A DNA stretch of 64,000 nt from Pseudomonadota bacterium (GTDB taxonomy: Bacteria > Pseudomonadota > Gammaproteobacteria > Arenicellales > UBA868): assembly GCA_018672825.1 (NCBI GenBank), contig JABHUE010000124.1, positions 1 to 64,000 on the forward strand, read 5' to 3'. Every line of letters begins with the position of its first letter. The stretch's first letter is position 1. The notes under the pieces were generated by a model that did no database searches, was not told the DNA's origin, and was given only the letters and a program-made list of their open reading frames with translations. A program made the translations under genes and the position numbers. Below, piece by piece: positions 17,289 through 26,143 of the stretch.

Positions 17289-17531
17289 TCAACCTCCCGT
17301 CAGTGGGGCCATCACGACCATCTCGTTACCCTCTACCAGAATAAAGTCATCTCTTTTTGCTCTTGACACCGCCTGGCCGTCAATAGACACGAGCCCTACC
17401 TGCTCAACCGGGATACCGAGCAAAAGAATTGCATCAGAAATGCTGGCACCGTCAGGCAACTCGAGCGCGTCAACCGAGCAAAAATCAATCAAGTGGCCGG
17501 TTACTCTTATCCCAATTCGCACGGGCGTCAA
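17289..17531 (-). CDS. MoaD/ThiS-like sulfur-carrier protein of the AOR operon
   Basis: An 80-residue beta-grasp protein ending in MVVMAPLTGG. The free C-terminal Gly-Gly is the site that becomes a thiocarboxylate in MoaD and ThiS proteins. The body has the usual hydrophobic pattern (DALELPDGASISDAILLLGI). The start overlaps the AOR stop by ATGA (17528-17531), so it is translationally coupled to the AOR gene. It probably donates sulfur for the pterin dithiolene of the tungsten/molybdenum cofactor used by that enzyme. Similar small carriers accompany AOR genes in other bacteria. Confidence 0.82.
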   Translation of the reverse strand: MTPVRIGIRVTGHLIDFCSVDALELPDGASISDAILLLGIPVEQVGLVSIDGQAVSRAKRDDFILVEGNEMVVMAPLTGG

Positions 17532-19345
17532 CCAAGGCCAAGTCGACCTAGTGTGTCATCAGTTGGCACGCCGTCCTCAGACCAACCGCGAAGATCATAG
17601 TATTCCGGTAGCATTTTATCGAGCTCATTAACCTTTCCTTTAGCCGTGCCACTGGGCGCCGGATCCTTAAGGAGGCGCTCAGGCAATGTGTCATCTGCTT
17701 TTGTTAGGCCGGCGGCCAGATTGAACATTCGCTCAAGATTCCAAATACGTTCCCCAGATTTCATTAAGCGCTCGGCAGTCCAGTCGCCCTCGCTGTCGGC
17801 GTCTAACTGCGCCGCAAATTCTGGCGCACCCCACGCTCCCATGGTAAACATGCAAAGCCCGCTCGAATCAACGGCGGCCGTCCAGTCTTGAGATGTTTTG
17901 CATGGATCCGCCTTACCGTTACCCGTCTGGTCATCCATATCGACTTCAAACGTATCGTGCTTGAGATGGCAAGCACCCCGGTTGCCCGTCGCGTAGCCCA
18001 ACCCCATCCCCTGTAACGCTCGGGAATCATACCCGGCAAACTCCTGGCCTTTGACCGTCATCGACAATTCGGGATGTCCGTATTTCTCGCACATTAGCCT
18101 AGATCCCAATCCCAGCATTACCCCAAATCCCTCTTGTTTACCTGTCTTTTCAGCCATAACTGTCAGCGCTTCCGCATTGCCAAAGTTCAAAGGCACGCCG
18201 TCGGTGTCCTCGGTGGTAATCACGCCCATTTCGAAAAGCTCCATTGCCGCCGCGAGCGTTACCCCAAACGAGATCGGATCAATTCCATGTTCATTCATGA
18301 GATAGCCAGCGAACGTACAGGCATCTATATCGTCCACTCCAATGACGGGCCCAAACGCAAACGCGGTCTCGTATTCAAGGCCGCCTGAAGCATGCCAATA
18401 TTCTTTCCGGTTTTGGATAGTGAAGTGGTCTTGGCGGATGTGGGCAATGCGGCCGCAGGCGATCGTACACCCAAAGCAGGCTTTATTAGTCAATAGATTG
18501 GTGTGGCCCGTGTCGTCAGTTTTCATCATTGCTTTAGCGTCGACTTTGTCCGCCCCCTCAAACTGTACTTCCTGAAAATTTCGCGTCGGTAATCCACCAA
18601 ACTCCTGCATGGTGTCCATCATCGCGTTGGTCCCGTATTTGGTTAGTCCTCCGGTGTGCTCAGCCAGGAGATTTTTCATTTCCTGGGTCACAGTCATGAA
18701 TCGCTTCGGATCTTTTACTTTGACGCCGCCCGTGCCGCGTACCGCCACGGCCTTAAGGTTTTTCGAACCCATAACCGTACCAACGCCTGAACGGCCTGCC
18801 GCTCGGTGAAGATCATTAACCACCGAAGCGTAGCGCGCGCCTCGTTCACCCGCAATGCCGATCGTCGCAATCTTGAGCATCGGATTGTGATGCTGCTTCT
18901 TAATCCACTCGTCTGTCTCCCAAACGGTTTTGCCCCAAATCTTCTCGGCGGGTGCGAGACTTATCTCATCTCCTTCGATGAGCAGATAGACCGGCTTTTC
19001 CGACTGACCCTCCACAAGCAGTAAGTCAAATCCGGCATATTTAAGTTCTGCGCCAAACTTGCCGCCACTATTCGAGCAGGCAATCGCGCCTGTCAGCGGA
19101 CTCTTGGTGATTACGGCATATCGTCCACTTGTCGAAGCATTTGTCCCCGTCAACGGGCCCGTTGCAAAAATTAAGACATTGTCAGGTGCCATGGCATCTG
19201 CTTTCGGATCCATATTTTCCCAAAGATATTTCGTACCCAATCCGCGCTCACCAATGTAATCCTTCGCCCATTCCATGTTGAGCGCCTCTGGCGTAATCTC
19301 GTGTGTGGTGAGGTTCACGCGCAAAATTTTTCCTTGCCAACTCAT
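17528..19345 (-). CDS. Aldehyde ferredoxin oxidoreductase, catalytic subunit (AOR 1)
   Basis: A 605-residue tungsten (or molybdenum) pterin enzyme of the AOR family, oxidising aldehydes to acids with low-potential electron carriers, or acting in reverse. The [4Fe-4S] ligands are Cys290, Cys293 and Cys297 (CFGCTIAC) plus Cys498 in DSSGLC. Pterin-binding stretches such as FATGPLTGTNA (60-70) and AAGRSGVGTVMGSKNLKA (about 182-199) are intact, as is the conserved His460 of GNRGACHLK. The frame extends upstream to 19480, but MSWQGKILRVNL at 19345 is the family start and gives an ATGA overlap with the ferredoxin gene. It forms a coupled operon: ferredoxin, AOR, MoaD-like carrier. The substrate is unknown. 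Confidence 0.93.
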   Translation of the reverse strand: MSWQGKILRVNLTTHEITPEALNMEWAKDYIGERGLGTKYLWENMDPKADAMAPDNVLIFATGPLTGTNASTSGRYAVITKSPLTGAIACSNSGGKFGAELKYAGFDLLLVEGQSEKPVYLLIEGDEISLAPAEKIWGKTVWETDEWIKKQHHNPMLKIATIGIAGERGARYASVVNDLHRAAGRSGVGTVMGSKNLKAVAVRGTGGVKVKDPKRFMTVTQEMKNLLAEHTGGLTKYGTNAMMDTMQEFGGLPTRNFQEVQFEGADKVDAKAMMKTDDTGHTNLLTNKACFGCTIACGRIAHIRQDHFTIQNRKEYWHASGGLEYETAFAFGPVIGVDDIDACTFAGYLMNEHGIDPISFGVTLAAAMELFEMGVITTEDTDGVPLNFGNAEALTVMAEKTGKQEGFGVMLGLGSRLMCEKYGHPELSMTVKGQEFAGYDSRALQGMGLGYATGNRGACHLKHDTFEVDMDDQTGNGKADPCKTSQDWTAAVDSSGLCMFTMGAWGAPEFAAQLDADSEGDWTAERLMKSGERIWNLERMFNLAAGLTKADDTLPERLLKDPAPSGTAKGKVNELDKMLPEYYDLRGWSEDGVPTDDTLGRLGLG

Positions 19346-19815
19346 GACGCTGTCTCCTGATTTGATTGTTTCGCAGCTGCCGCCATTCGCCCTACGCCAG
19401 AGGCGCCAGCGTCGACGTAAGTAATCGCATCCGTTGGGCACGCCGCTACGCACTGAGGGTCTCCTCCGCAAAGATCGCATTTATCGACCTTTCCGCTAAA
19501 AGGGTTGAACTCGATCGTCCCAAAAGGACACGCTGAAACACAGGCTTTACAACCCACACAAGCCTGGGCACTAACCAGTTTTGCACCCAAATCACTATCA
19601 ATGGATATCGCGTTCGTTGGACATGCTTTCATACACCACGCTTCGACGCATTGCGTACAGGTATAAGGCACTGATGTACGGCCATGCTCAAACTCGAACA
19701 CCCGAATCCGAGAGCGGGCTGGAATAAACTCTCCTTCATGCTCAAAACTGCAAGCCATCTCACACTGCAGACATCCCGTGCATAGACTTGGCTCCATATG
19801 AAGCGATCGCTGCAT
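19342..19815 (-). CDS. Polyferredoxin subunit of AOR (four [4Fe-4S] clusters)
   Basis: A 157-residue electron-transfer protein with sixteen cluster cysteines in four groups: CTGCLQCEMAC, CTQCVEAWCMKAC, CVGCKACVSAC and CDLCGGDPQCVAAC. This is the layout of HycB/DmsB-type subunits, holding four [4Fe-4S] clusters. It presumably takes electrons from the adjacent AOR. It is first in the operon, with an AAGGAG ribosome site seven bases before ATG, and overlaps the AOR start. No NADH-linked flavoprotein subunit follows in the same operon. The divergent flavoproteins are possible electron partners, but that is speculative. Confidence 0.9.
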   Translation of the reverse strand: MQRSLHMEPSLCTGCLQCEMACSFEHEGEFIPARSRIRVFEFEHGRTSVPYTCTQCVEAWCMKACPTNAISIDSDLGAKLVSAQACVGCKACVSACPFGTIEFNPFSGKVDKCDLCGGDPQCVAACPTDAITYVDAGASGVGRMAAAAKQSNQETAS

Positions 19816-19977
19816 ATCACGACTCCTTTTAAAAATTTCCCGTTCGTTCTGTGGCCCAATTTACCAAAAAAAGATGCCTTCGTGACACTATCTTTACAAA
19901 CCTCCCCTCTATAATTACTACTCCGTCACTATGGAAATTAAAACTGCATCCGGACTTGGAACTGATGCTTCTTAAAA

Positions 19978-21387
19978 ATGAGCAATCTGAACGATAAACT
20001 AAGGCTACTTTTGGACGATCGCGGTCTTCTCACTGACACCGCTGACATTGAGCCGTACTTACTCGAGAGACGGAAAAAATATCAAGGACAATCTTCAATC
20101 GTTGCGAGACCAAAATCAGTTCAGGAAGTTAAATCCATAGTAGAAGTTTGCATCGAGGACGGTGTTTCGATTGTGCCGCAAGGTGGCAATACCGGCTTAT
20201 GTGGTGGGGCCGTGTCGGAATCTGGCCAACTTGTTCTAAGTCTGGAGCGCCTAAATCAGGTTCGGGAAATCGACAGCGCGAATAATACGATCACCGTCGA
20301 AGCCGGATGCATCCTGGCCAATATCCAGAACACTGCCCAGGACGCGAGACGATTCTTTCCAGTCAGTCTTGCGGCAGAAGGGAGTTGTCAAATTGGAGGA
20401 AACCTTGCAACAAATGCCGGAGGGATCAATGTTCTTCGATACGGAAACACTCGTGAACAAGTGCTCGGGTTGGAAGCAATATTACCCAACGGATCGCTTT
20501 TCTCAGATCTAGCAGGCTTGCGGAAAGACAACACGGGATATGATCTGAAACAATTACTCATTGGGTCAGAAGGGACCCTAGGGATCATAACTGCAGCCAC
20601 CTTAAAACTTTATCCATATCCGGATCACAACGTCACCGCATTTGTTGCACTGAAAGATCTTGAGGCCAGCATTTCTTTTCTCGGCCTCGCAACTGAACTC
20701 AGCGGTGGCACCCTGTGTAGTTTTGAACTGATTCCACATATTGGACTCGAATTTGCCTGCCGTCACATCTCAACCTGTGATCCTCCCCTCTCTTCAAAGC
20801 ATGATTGGTACGTTTTACTCTCCCTGCAGACAAGTGGATCCACGATTGATCTAGACGAAACTCTCGAGACTTTGCTCCAAAGCGCCCTTGAGGCAACCCT
20901 TATCGCTGATGCCGTTCTAGCCGCTAATGAGTCACAAGCCGCGCGGCTTTGGAAAATTCGAGAAGGCATTGTGGAGGGGCAATTGTTCGAGGGCGGCAGT
21001 ATCAAACACGACATTTCGATACCTGTTTCAAAAGTGCCACGATTTATCACTGAAGCATCAAAAGCAGTTAGTCAACGAATACCCGGAATAAGACCTTGTC
21101 CTTTTGGGCACGTGGGGGATGGAAATATTCATTTCAATCTCTCCCAACCCGTTTCAATGAGCAAGGATGAGTTTCTTTCAAGATGGGAGGAGATCAATGA
21201 ATTAGTTCATGATATCGTTGATCACATGGGCGGCTCTTTCAGTGCTGAGCATGGTATTGGCATACTCAAACTCAATGATATGCAACGCTATAAGAATAAT
21301 GTGGCACTCAGAACGATGCACACGATAAAAAAAGCACTTGATCCTGAAAATCTTTTTAATCCCGGCAAAGTTCTACCTCGCTCCTGA
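19978..21387 (+). CDS. FAD-linked oxidase (GlcD / D-2-hydroxyacid dehydrogenase family)
   Basis: A 469-residue flavoprotein of the vanillyl-alcohol-oxidase fold, closest in feel to D-2-hydroxyglutarate or D-lactate dehydrogenases. The FAD-binding part shows VPQGGNTGLCGGAV (about 60-73), GNLATNAGGINVLRYGNTRE (about 141-160) and LIGSEGTLGIITAATLKLYP. The C-terminal substrate domain has PFGHVGDGNIHFN and FSAEHGIGILK with the metal- and acid-binding histidines. It oxidises a 2-hydroxy acid and passes electrons to an electron-transfer flavoprotein or quinone. Its stop (TGA) is immediately followed by the ATG of the next flavoprotein. It is divergent from the AOR operon. Confidence 0.85.
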   Translation: MSNLNDKLRLLLDDRGLLTDTADIEPYLLERRKKYQGQSSIVARPKSVQEVKSIVEVCIEDGVSIVPQGGNTGLCGGAVSESGQLVLSLERLNQVREIDSANNTITVEAGCILANIQNTAQDARRFFPVSLAAEGSCQIGGNLATNAGGINVLRYGNTREQVLGLEAILPNGSLFSDLAGLRKDNTGYDLKQLLIGSEGTLGIITAATLKLYPYPDHNVTAFVALKDLEASISFLGLATELSGGTLCSFELIPHIGLEFACRHISTCDPPLSSKHDWYVLLSLQTSGSTIDLDETLETLLQSALEATLIADAVLAANESQAARLWKIREGIVEGQLFEGGSIKHDISIPVSKVPRFITEASKAVSQRIPGIRPCPFGHVGDGNIHFNLSQPVSMSKDEFLSRWEEINELVHDIVDHMGGSFSAEHGIGILKLNDMQRYKNNVALRTMHTIKKALDPENLFNPGKVLPRS

Positions 21388-22713
21388 ATGCCTATTCTTG
21401 TCCAACCCATACCGACCGACCGTTTCCCTAAAAACGGAGCTGATGTTGTCATTGTTGGCGGTGGCATTATTGGCGTCAGCGCCGCTTTGACATTAGCCGA
21501 GCGGGGAGTATCTGTAGTGCTCCTGGAGAAAGGTGAAGTTGCCGCCGAACAATCTTCAAGAAATTGGGGCTGGTGTCGGCAGCAAGGTCGGGATCCCCGT
21601 GAATTACCACTGATCACTGAATCCTTAAAACGCTGGCGACTGATGGACAAGCGTATTAATAGTCGGACCGGGTTTAATCAATGCGGCACCTTGTACCTAG
21701 CGGACTCGGAAAAATCATTGGAGAAGCAGAGCCAATGGCTGGAATTTGCCAAACCTTTTCCAATCGGTGCAAAAGTTATTCGAACCAAGGCGGTCGAAGC
21801 CCTGCTTCCAGGTTGCGCAAGAAAATGGGAAGGCGCGCTTTACTGCGAGAGTGATGGTCGGGCAGAACCCTTTATGGCTGTGCCCGAAATGGCAAAAGCC
21901 GCTCGGGCGGCCGGTGCAACAATACTGACACAAACAGCCGTTTATGGTCTCGAAACCGAAGGCGGAAACATTTCGGGTGTGGTCACTGAAAAAGGAACGC
22001 TTCGAACATCTTCGGTCTTAATCGCAGCAGGCGCATGGTCGCGACTTTTTTGCCGAGCGCACGACTTGCGTCTCCCCCAGCTTAAAGTGCGCTCTTCCGT
22101 GCTAAGAACTGGTTCGTTTAGTAATGGGCCGACCACGTCAATCAGCACACCCGAATACTCGATTCGCTATCGGACGGATGGTGGTTACACCGTTGCGGAT
22201 GGTGCCAGAAGCAAAATTTATTTTGACCTAACTCCAGATGCGTTTCGCTTGTTGCCACAATTTCGCAAGCTTGCGTGGATGGTGCGTGCCCACATTTCGA
22301 TGCGCCTAGGTGATCGCTTCAGTATCGAATGGCAAGAAAATCGCCAAAATCTCTTGAACGTGTTGGCCAGAAATCGCGTTCTCGACCCAAAACCGCTCAC
22401 AACGCCGTTAAATAAAGCGCATCGCGCACTTATTCGAGATTTTCCCGGACTCACTAATATCCCTATCCAGGAACAGTGGGCGGGAATGATCGACGTTACC
22501 CCAGACGCTGTTCCCGTTATTTCAGGGGTCGACCGCTGCCCGGGGCTTTTTATTGCAACTGGTTTTTCAGGTCACGGCTTCGGGATTGGACCCGGTGCCG
22601 GTGAATTGGCATCTGATCTGATTACGAATCAACAACCGCTTGTCGACCCCAGTCCGTTTCGGTTTTCAAGATTTAGTGACGGTTCAGAAATCGACCCCAT
22701 TGTCGGAATCTAA
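21388..22713 (+). CDS. FAD-dependent oxidoreductase (DadA/DAO family)
   Basis: A 441-residue flavoprotein of the D-amino-acid oxidase superfamily. The dinucleotide-binding motif is ADVVIVGGGIIGVSAALTLA (about 18-37), then VVLLEKGEVAAEQSSRNWGW. The C-terminal FAD contact is FIATGFSGHGFGIGPGAGEL. Family members oxidise the C-N bond of D-amino acids, sarcosine, dimethylglycine or similar amines. The gene begins directly after the stop of the 2-hydroxyacid dehydrogenase, so the two are co-expressed. It converges on AOR 2 with 24 bases between. The exact substrate cannot be read from sequence; a secondary or D-amine fits the neighbourhood. Confidence 0.8.
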   Translation: MPILVQPIPTDRFPKNGADVVIVGGGIIGVSAALTLAERGVSVVLLEKGEVAAEQSSRNWGWCRQQGRDPRELPLITESLKRWRLMDKRINSRTGFNQCGTLYLADSEKSLEKQSQWLEFAKPFPIGAKVIRTKAVEALLPGCARKWEGALYCESDGRAEPFMAVPEMAKAARAAGATILTQTAVYGLETEGGNISGVVTEKGTLRTSSVLIAAGAWSRLFCRAHDLRLPQLKVRSSVLRTGSFSNGPTTSISTPEYSIRYRTDGGYTVADGARSKIYFDLTPDAFRLLPQFRKLAWMVRAHISMRLGDRFSIEWQENRQNLLNVLARNRVLDPKPLTTPLNKAHRALIRDFPGLTNIPIQEQWAGMIDVTPDAVPVISGVDRCPGLFIATGFSGHGFGIGPGAGELASDLITNQQPLVDPSPFRFSRFSDGSEIDPIVGI

Positions 22714-22737
22714 ACGACCATCTGGAGCAACTGCCCC

Positions 22738-24435
22738 TCACTCCCTAAAGCGATTAACTTCTTCCCCGCGAAATCTGGCAACCCTGTTCATTGGCGGGAG
22801 AGATTCGTCATAAAAGAAATTCGGCAGATCATCATCATCGTCTGTAAAACCCGCCTGACGGTTGAACTCATGCTCAAGGCGTAATGTTTCAATACCGATT
22901 TCGTCATAAAAGGATTTAGAGAAATCTGTACCAAGCGCATTGTTCATCGCATCAATAATAAAGTCGGCGTTTGTGTCGGTAACGACCCGGCCAAAGATGC
23001 ATATGCCCAACGAATCCGAAGCCGCCATCACGCGCTGCGCTTCAAAACTGGCTGCAACAATTTGAGAAGCATCCATCTCGCGACAATCAAGTTTAGGAAG
23101 ATTGCCGGCGGTATGATCGGCGCCTTGCGCCGTCATCATCATCGTGACCCCGGTGCCCTCAACAACGCGAGGGTCATAGGCGCTGATCGCCTGCTGCTTG
23201 ATCACCGGAATCCGAGCGGCACCATAATGTTTCCCAACACGGGCTGTACCCTGTGCCCAAATCTTGCCTTGATCGGTTCCCTTTTTGATCTCGTCAAGTA
23301 CATCCAACATAAACTGAACGTCTCCAAATTGCCCCTCTCCGACATCCATGAGAACCGCAATCATTGCACCGGCCTCAATCGTGTCGATTCCTAGATCATT
23401 GGCCGCAAAGTTAACATGCGCGAGCTCATCCGGATCTGTTAATCCGCAGTTAGTGCCCATTAAACCAATGGTCTCGTATTCCATTGGGGACACAATTTCC
23501 TTGCCATCTTTATCGACGTAGACGTTGCTGCATTCAATTGTGCATCCCGGCATACAGGCGTGAGCGGTTTCGCCGCCTCGTTCCAGATTCTGCTCGCGGA
23601 TAAACTCACCACCCATGCGCATGACTTCTTTCTCAGGATCCGCTAACTGCCCAGAGGAAAAATTCTTAACCGGAAGTCCGCCAAGATAATTCTGGGTATC
23701 AGCCATCATCGCTGTCCCATAAGTTTTCATGTTTTGCGCAACCTCATCCTCTTTGAGCAGGGCGTTGTAATGCTTAACGGCTCCAATGACTTTTTTTCGG
23801 TCGTGTAGCTTGGGCATCTTATGAAGGTCCACAACAATCGCCTTCACTCTTTTTACGCCCATCACTGCCCCTACACCCCCCCGGGCCGCAAGCCTTGAAG
23901 GCCTAAGATCGGTATCACTAAATGATATTCCCGAGAGCAACCCACCGTACTCCCCAACCGGGCCGCATAACGCAAGACTCACTTTTTTTCCAAATCGTTC
24001 ATGCAATTTAGCCGCACATTCGAAGTTCGATAAACCGAGAAGGTCATCAGCAGACGAAAATGTGACCTCGCCCTCAACCGTAATACGCATTAATGTCCAC
24101 TCTTTACAAGCGCCATTTAGAGTCAGGCCGGCAACCGACAGCTGTCCCAACGCAAATCCGAAACTGCCCCCTGCATTCGCTTCCTTGATTCCGCCCGTCA
24201 GCGGGCTACGACAGCCTACGCTGATCCGATTCGCGTTAGAGAAATTAGTGCCCGCAAATGGTCCGACCGAAAAAATGAGAGGGTTTTCTTCCGAGAGAGG
24301 GTCCACATGAGCGGCACCACAGGCAACCAGTTTTTCGGCAATCAAATAACGACCTGCTTTAGCAACTTGCTCGCCTGACAGCGTCTCTCGCCGCACGTTC
24401 TGGTCGGCGAGGTCAATATGTAAATAATCTCTCAT
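22738..24435 (-). CDS. Aldehyde ferredoxin oxidoreductase family protein (AOR 2, diverged paralogue)
   Basis: A second AOR-family enzyme, 565 residues, clearly different from AOR 1. The family frame is kept: FSVGPFAGTNFSNANRISVG (about 55-74), RPSRLAARGGVGAVMGVKRV, and DSLGIC for the fourth cluster ligand. The first three cysteines are spaced C294-x3-C298-x3-C302 (CMPGCTIEC) rather than CxxCxxxC, a variant seen in uncharacterised AOR branches. It has no ferredoxin or MoaD gene beside it. It lies 24 bases after bioY with an AGGAG ribosome site, so it appears to be last in the sox-linked run. The substrate is unknown. Confidence 0.9.
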   Translation of the reverse strand: MRDYLHIDLADQNVRRETLSGEQVAKAGRYLIAEKLVACGAAHVDPLSEENPLIFSVGPFAGTNFSNANRISVGCRSPLTGGIKEANAGGSFGFALGQLSVAGLTLNGACKEWTLMRITVEGEVTFSSADDLLGLSNFECAAKLHERFGKKVSLALCGPVGEYGGLLSGISFSDTDLRPSRLAARGGVGAVMGVKRVKAIVVDLHKMPKLHDRKKVIGAVKHYNALLKEDEVAQNMKTYGTAMMADTQNYLGGLPVKNFSSGQLADPEKEVMRMGGEFIREQNLERGGETAHACMPGCTIECSNVYVDKDGKEIVSPMEYETIGLMGTNCGLTDPDELAHVNFAANDLGIDTIEAGAMIAVLMDVGEGQFGDVQFMLDVLDEIKKGTDQGKIWAQGTARVGKHYGAARIPVIKQQAISAYDPRVVEGTGVTMMMTAQGADHTAGNLPKLDCREMDASQIVAASFEAQRVMAASDSLGICIFGRVVTDTNADFIIDAMNNALGTDFSKSFYDEIGIETLRLEHEFNRQAGFTDDDDDLPNFFYDESLPPMNRVARFRGEEVNRFRE

Positions 24436-24459
24436 TGTTTCTCCTGAATTTTCCCGAGG

Positions 24460-25017
24460 CTAGCGTTTTAACGCACGCCATACTAAAGGTACAGTAACCA
24501 CGGCTAAAACGACTTTGAAAGCCTCAGCCAGTAAAAATGGTGTGAGTCCCAACGCGATTGCTTTTGAGAATCCAACAACGCCTGACAACCAGCCGACCCC
24601 TAGTGAAAAAATAATAATTTCACCGATTAACATAACGCCCATTACGCTGAACGCGGTTTGCCCCCAGCCCTTGCTCACCAAGAATCCGACCACTGACATC
24701 GCAATTACAAAACCAAACAAATAACCACCCGTCGGTCCAAGTAAGTACGCCGCTCCAACTCCAGTTGCGAACACGGGCAATCCCAATGCACCCTCAAGCA
24801 GATAGAGCGCGCCAGTGAGAAATCCCAGTTTAGGTCCATATGCGATTGCGAGAACAAGCACAACGAAGGTCTGCATAGTCATTGGGACCGGCCAAAACGG
24901 TACCTGGACCTTGGCGGATATCGCAAGTAAACACGTGCCGGCGAGCGCCAGCAATATTTGTGCGGTTCTTGAATTACGACTGACAGGCCAGAGTTCTGAG
25001 ACGATGGAGGCTTGCAT
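24460..25017 (-). CDS. bioY: BioY family biotin transporter (ECF S component)
   Basis: A 185-residue inner-membrane protein with about six helices. The BioY signature is present: VQVPFWPVPMTMQTFVVLVL (about 37-56), LTGALYLLEGALGLPVF, and GPTGGYLFGFVIAM. BioY captures biotin, either alone or with the ECF energising proteins (BioM/BioN), which are not here. It lies 24 bases before AOR 2 on the same strand and 155 bases after the aminotransferase. The gap on the aminotransferase side could hold its own promoter. Its presence in an amine-catabolic run is odd unless the organism needs imported biotin for a downstream carboxylase. Confidence 0.9.
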   Translation of the reverse strand: MQASIVSELWPVSRNSRTAQILLALAGTCLLAISAKVQVPFWPVPMTMQTFVVLVLAIAYGPKLGFLTGALYLLEGALGLPVFATGVGAAYLLGPTGGYLFGFVIAMSVVGFLVSKGWGQTAFSVMGVMLIGEIIIFSLGVGWLSGVVGFSKAIALGLTPFLLAEAFKVVLAVVTVPLVWRALKR

Positions 25018-25172
25018 AGGTCATCCTCATATAGCTTGGTTAGTATCAATTAAGTCGCACTATCGACTGGGAAGTGATCGCCAGGTCAAATGCGGCCTGT
25101 ATTGTCCGATGACTTGGGTAATCTGTCAAAGCGAGGTCAGATTTTTCATCTTAAGCTCTGCTTCGGCGAACG

Positions 25173-26090
25173 TTATCCCAACGCCTTGATGTACTGGTCC
25201 CGGAAATCCAAGCCAACCTGTTCAGAAAAAGCATCACTCAGCGAACCGGTGATTGGGCCTGGAATATTTTGCTGACCCTGATTAAGAACAACACCATCAT
25301 AAGATCGCACTGGGCAAATACAAAAACTAGTTGACGTAATAAACGCTTCGTCGGCTTCTTTAGCCTCATCCGGCAAGATATCCCGTTCCTCAACTTTGAT
25401 TCCGAGTCTCTCAGCCTGCGCGATGACAACTTCACGACTAATACCGGGCAGGACGAAATCGACCCTTGGGGTCGACAAGACGCCGTCTCTCACGATAAAG
25501 ATATTGCTCCCGATTCCCTCGGACAAAAAGCCACGAGTATCCAGCAACACGGCCCAAGCATGACCAGACTGTTCACGGACTTCGAGGTCCGCCAAAACAA
25601 GGTTTAAATAATTATGGCTTTTGATATTCGGATCGAGACATTCCGGCGGCACTCTTCTGGTGTCCGGCGTGAAAATATCAAGTCCATCACGAATCATAGG
25701 CGCGCGAGCTTTTAAGGGGAGTGGAGTGCATTCAACAATCACAGTCGGGCCTGAACTCTGCCAGAGCTCGCCCCCGACAATATTGAGCCCACGCGTCACC
25801 CTCTGCATGATCCAGTAATCCTCTCCAGGTCTGAGAAGGTCGCGGTTCTTTTCGAGCACCTCATGGGTAATCTCGATCATCTTGGACTGAGACAAACCGG
25901 GATTAATTTTTGCTTTATCAAGGGAATTAAATAAGCGACTAATGTGGGCCTCTAGTCGAAAAATGCTACCGTCAAAAGTGCGTTCTGCATCAAACACCGC
26001 GTCACCGAGCACAAACCCACGATCCCTAAAAGAAACACATGCCTTGGATTCAGGCAGAAATTCCTCATTGACATAAACCACTCTTTCCAT
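25173..26090 (-). CDS. Class IV aminotransferase (branched-chain / D-amino-acid type)
   Basis: A 305-residue PLP enzyme of fold type IV. The N-terminal VYVNEEFLPESKACVSFRDR and GFVLGDAVFDAERTFDG are typical, as is the RLEAHISRLFNS helix. The PLP lysine lies in IKSHNYLNLVLADLEV (about 180), and the phosphate-binding area in LSEGIGSNIFIV and LPGISREVVI. The family includes branched-chain aminotransferases, D-alanine transaminase and aminodeoxychorismate lyase; the length suits the first group or omega-type relatives. A strong GGAGG lies seven bases before ATG. It follows soxG by 53 bases in the same direction. Confidence 0.85.
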   Translation of the reverse strand: MERVVYVNEEFLPESKACVSFRDRGFVLGDAVFDAERTFDGSIFRLEAHISRLFNSLDKAKINPGLSQSKMIEITHEVLEKNRDLLRPGEDYWIMQRVTRGLNIVGGELWQSSGPTVIVECTPLPLKARAPMIRDGLDIFTPDTRRVPPECLDPNIKSHNYLNLVLADLEVREQSGHAWAVLLDTRGFLSEGIGSNIFIVRDGVLSTPRVDFVLPGISREVVIAQAERLGIKVEERDILPDEAKEADEAFITSTSFCICPVRSYDGVVLNQGQQNIPGPITGSLSDAFSEQVGLDFRDQYIKALG

Positions 26091-26143
26091 GAACCGACCT
26101 CCCTAAGAGGTTGCTAAACGTTCTGCAAATAGCGCCTTAGTGA

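Noticed and set aside
19346-19480. Upstream extension of the AOR 1 reading frame
   Set aside because: It lies wholly inside the ferredoxin gene, is Arg-rich and unlike AOR N-termini; the ATG at 19345 gives the family start and an ATGA overlap.
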